Assembly: GCF_014201615.1 (NCBI RefSeq)
Contig: NZ_JACHEU010000001.1
Location: forward strand, 203,534-267,533
Reading direction: 5' to 3'
DNA: 64,000 nt
Source of the DNA: Aquamicrobium lusatiense
GTDB lineage: Bacteria > Pseudomonadota > Alphaproteobacteria > Rhizobiales > Rhizobiaceae
This document shows, piece after piece, positions 61,892 to 64,000 of this stretch; the first letter of the stretch is position 1; each line of letters starts with the position of its first letter. Under the pieces are notes generated by a model. That model was not told where the DNA came from. It was given only the letters and a program-made list of their open reading frames with translations, and ran no database searches. The position numbers and the translations under genes are program-made.

Positions 61892-62049
61892 ATTTGCTGA
61901 CGGATCTGGTAGAGCATGTCGGCGCGGCTGGTGCGCAGATCGGCGAGGTCACGCTCGTCGAGACCGTTGATCTCATCGACCATCTGGCGATAGCGCCGGT
62001 GCCTGGCGTAGCTGGCGCGGGCGCGGGTGATCAGGCTGGAGAGGCTCAT
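61882..62049 (-). CDS. DUF1127 microprotein
   Basis: A 55-residue protein: MSLSSLITRARASYARHRRY, then RQMVDEINGLDERDLADLRT, ending SRADMLYQIRQQIYG. The arginine-rich N-terminal half and the L-x-x-LDERDLADLRTSRADM pattern mark DUF1127, a family of small proteins in alphaproteobacteria with RNA-binding or stress roles reported for some. GGAAAGGGATG precedes the ATG. It overlaps the end of ccmG by 10 bases on the opposite strand. Confidence 0.88.
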   Translation of the reverse strand: MSLSSLITRARASYARHRRYRQMVDEINGLDERDLADLRTSRADMLYQIRQQIYG

Positions 62050-62209
62050 GGAACATCCCTTTCCGCCTCATGAACCGAGGCGGGTTGTTCCTCCCTTACC
62101 TTTACATCATGCCACGATCGCGCTGCAGCGCAAAAGAATATGCTGCAACGCAGCAATGCGTTGAATGCATGGCCGGACGGTATCCGGCGCCCCCGGATGC
62201 GGCGGGCGC

Positions 62210-62869
62210 TTACTTCTTGTCGGAAGGCTCTTCCAGCGAATGGCGCATGATCAGCGGCATCTGGCTCATGGTGAAGGCGATGGTGATGGGCATGATGCCC
62301 CAGACCTTGAACGCCACCCAGAAATCGGTCGAGAACATGCGCCACACGATCTCGTTGACCACGGCAAGGAACAGGAAAAAGACGCCCCAGCGCAGGGTCA
62401 GCTTGCGCCAGCCCTCGGCATCGAGGCGAAAGGCGGAATCGAACACATAGCCGAGCAGCGATTTGCCGAAGGCCAGACCGCCAAGCAGGGTAACGCCGAA
62501 CAGCGTGTTGACGATGGTTGGCTTCATCTTGATGAACAACTCGTCCTGCAAATAGAGCGTCAGCGCCCCGAACACCAGAACCACGACGCCCGACACCAGC
62601 GGCATGACCGGCAGGGTGCGGGTGAGCACCCACGAGATGGCAAGGGCCAGCGCGGTCGCCGCCATGAACAGGCCTGTGGCGATGAAGATCGGCCCGCCGA
62701 ATTCGGCCAGAACCGGGAATTTCCCGGCCAGCCACTCGCCACGGGCATTGGCGAAGAAGAAGACCAGAAGCGGCCCCAGTTCCAGCGCCAGCTTGAGCAG
62801 CGGATTGACGCCGTCCTTGCCCGAATTCCGGGTTTCGGAAGGGTCACGCTCGAATAGGGGCTGGTTCAT
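62210..62869 (-). CDS. yciB: Inner-membrane septation protein YciB (IspZ-like)
   Basis: A 219-residue inner-membrane protein with five to six helices. The YciB start [20 protein letters not shown] and the later [59 protein letters not shown] are family signatures (here the first residues of that stretch read TIVNTLFG). It is linked to cell envelope synthesis and septation. It lies downstream of ftsY, 57 bases apart, on the same strand. Confidence 0.94.
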   Translation of the reverse strand: MNQPLFERDPSETRNSGKDGVNPLLKLALELGPLLVFFFANARGEWLAGKFPVLAEFGGPIFIATGLFMAATALALAISWVLTRTLPVMPLVSGVVVLVFGALTLYLQDELFIKMKPTIVNTLFGVTLLGGLAFGKSLLGYVFDSAFRLDAEGWRKLTLRWGVFFLFLAVVNEIVWRMFSTDFWVAFKVWGIMPITIAFTMSQMPLIMRHSLEEPSDKK

Positions 62870-62926
62870 GGAGGCTCGCTACCTGTCACTTCGTTCGCTT
62901 GCACGTTTCATGCGCGATGTTGCGCC

Positions 62927-64000
62927 TTAACCGGTTCCGGCAATGGCTTTGGCGAAATCACCGGCCGAGAAGGGTTCGAGATCGTCCACCCCCTCGCCCA
63001 CGCCGATGAAATAGACCGGCAGCTTGTGCTTCGCCGCGATGGCGACAAGAATACCGCCGCGCGCCGTGCCGTCCAGCTTGGTCATGACCAGACCGTTGAC
63101 GCCGGCTACATTGCGGAAAATCTCGACCTGGTTGAGCGCATTCTGGCCGGTCGTGGCGTCGACCGTCTGCAAAACCGTATGCGGCGCTTCCGGGTCGAGC
63201 TTGCCGAGCACGCGCACGATCTTCTCAAGTTCGGCCATCAGCTCGGCCTTGTTCTGCAGGCGACCGGCCGTATCGATGATCAGCACGTCGGAACCGGCGG
63301 CCTTCGCCTGTTCGAAGGCGTCATAGGCGAGACCGGCGGCGTCGGCGCCGAGCTTCGTCGCGATCACCGGCGAGCAGGTGCGCTCGCCCCATATTTTGAG
63401 CTGCTCGATGGCGGCCGCCCGGAAGGTGTCGCCCGCCGCCAGCATGACCGAGAGCCCGCCCTCGGTGAGCTTGGCGGCAAGCTTGCCGATGGTGGTGGTC
63501 TTGCCGGTGCCGTTGACGCCGACGACCAGAATGACATGCGGCTTGTGCGAAAGGTCGAGTTCCAGCGGCTTCGCCACCGGACCGAGCACTTTTTCGACCT
63601 CCGTCGCCATGACGGCGCGCACATCGGCGTCGGACACATCCTTGCCATAGCGGCTGGCCGCCAGCGCGTCGGTAACGCGCAGCGCCGTCTCGACGCCGAG
63701 ATCGGCGCGGATCAGCACATCCTCCAGATCCTGAAGCGTTTCCTCATCCAGCTTGCGCTTGGTGAAGACGCCGGAAATATTGCCCGAAAGTTCGCGCGAA
63801 GAGCGGGAAAGCCCCTCCTTCATGCGCTGGAACCATGTTTTCTTCGGCGCCTCTACCGGCTCCGGCGCCGCTACGGCCTTTTCCTCGACCTTCTTCGCCA
63901 CCGTCACCTTGCCGGCAGCGGGCTTCGACGCAGCCGCGGATTCAGCCGCAGGCTCGGCGGCGGGAGCAGCCGTTTCCGGCTCAACCGCCACTATATCTGG
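62927..64000 (-). CDS. ftsY: Signal recognition particle receptor FtsY (C-terminal part)
   Basis: About 357 codons are present; the frame is still open at the right edge, so the N-terminus is outside. An acidic Ala/Glu/Pro-rich A region is followed by the NG domain: GVNGTGKTTT, AAGDTFRAAAIEQL, DTAGRLQNKAELM and TKLDGTARGG. FtsY docks the SRP-ribosome complex at the inner membrane. It is followed by yciB. The GTG at 63991 is not needed as a start. Confidence 0.96.
   Translation of the reverse strand, partial: PDIVAVEPETAAPAAEPAAESAAASKPAAGKVTVAKKVEEKAVAAPEPVEAPKKTWFQRMKEGLSRSSRELSGNISGVFTKRKLDEETLQDLEDVLIRADLGVETALRVTDALAASRYGKDVSDADVRAVMATEVEKVLGPVAKPLELDLSHKPHVILVVGVNGTGKTTTIGKLAAKLTEGGLSVMLAAGDTFRAAAIEQLKIWGERTCSPVIATKLGADAAGLAYDAFEQAKAAGSDVLIIDTAGRLQNKAELMAELEKIVRVLGKLDPEAPHTVLQTVDATTGQNALNQVEIFRNVAGVNGLVMTKLDGTARGGILVAIAAKHKLPVYFIGVGEGVDDLEPFSAGDFAKAIAGTG

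Overview
The window is GC-rich, densely packed chromosomal DNA with almost no accessory content. Gene families and gene order point to an alphaproteobacterium of the order Hyphomicrobiales (Rhizobiales), probably near Mesorhizobium, Nitratireductor or Phyllobacterium. The evidence is a large NAD-dependent glutamate dehydrogenase, an IalB-family protein, a DUF1127 microprotein, a patatin-DUF3734 protein beside 3-hydroxybutyrate dehydrogenase, a ccm cluster between aconitase and yciB/ftsY, and rhizobial-type palindromic intergenic repeats. No phage, insertion sequence, CRISPR array, plasmid or conjugation gene was seen.

Layout. 1-4.9 kb: the N-terminal part of NAD-GDH, a LysE exporter, typA/bipA and a small exported protein. 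4.9-11.4 kb: an MFS transporter and its divergent TetR regulator with a clear operator, an M3 oligopeptidase, an NTF2-like exported protein, beta-carbonic anhydrase and pyridoxal kinase. 11.5-15.8 kb: a lemA-TPM-TPM operon, an acetyltransferase, inorganic pyrophosphatase and yggT-yggU. 15.9-20.5 kb: tRNA-Ala(CGC), a GGDEF-EAL protein, and a class V aminotransferase divergent from an Lrp-type regulator. 20.5-27.6 kb: a six-gene cytochrome bd operon (GbsR/MarR-like regulator, cydD, cydC, cydA, cydB, cydX) headed by a perfect 24-bp palindrome. 27.7-30 kb: purE-purK and a membrane-anchored phosphatase. 30-35 kb: a cobalamin riboswitch controlling btuB-btuF-btuC-btuD. 35-37 kb: bdhA and a patatin. 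37.1-40.8 kb: an Fbp-type ferric iron ABC transporter preceded by a possible RirA box. 40.9-46.2 kb: argG, a second glutamate dehydrogenase, a second LysE exporter, a small membrane protein and rlmN. 46.3-56.5 kb: ialB, a DUF1232 protein, a PCD-like dehydratase, a low-molecular-weight tyrosine phosphatase, thpR, tesA/ybbA/ybbP, a BI-1 family protein, a GNAT enzyme, a DUF2794 protein and a DUF1223 protein. 56.6-64 kb: acnA, ccmA-ccmB-(no ccmC)-ccmD-ccmG, a DUF1127 microprotein, yciB and the C-terminal part of ftsY.

Themes. Respiration and heme handling recur (cyd operon including the CydDC exporter, ccm genes, aconitase), as do metal and cofactor uptake (B12, ferric iron) and nitrogen metabolism (two unrelated glutamate dehydrogenases, argG, two LysE-type exporters, an Lrp regulator). 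The best leads are the absence of ccmC from an otherwise standard ccm cluster, the perfect palindrome in front of the cyd regulator, the likely RBS-masking element in the btuB leader, a two-hairpin palindromic repeat whose copies sit at operon junctions, and stem-loops that span the ends of several convergent gene pairs. I found no convincing wholly new multi-gene system.
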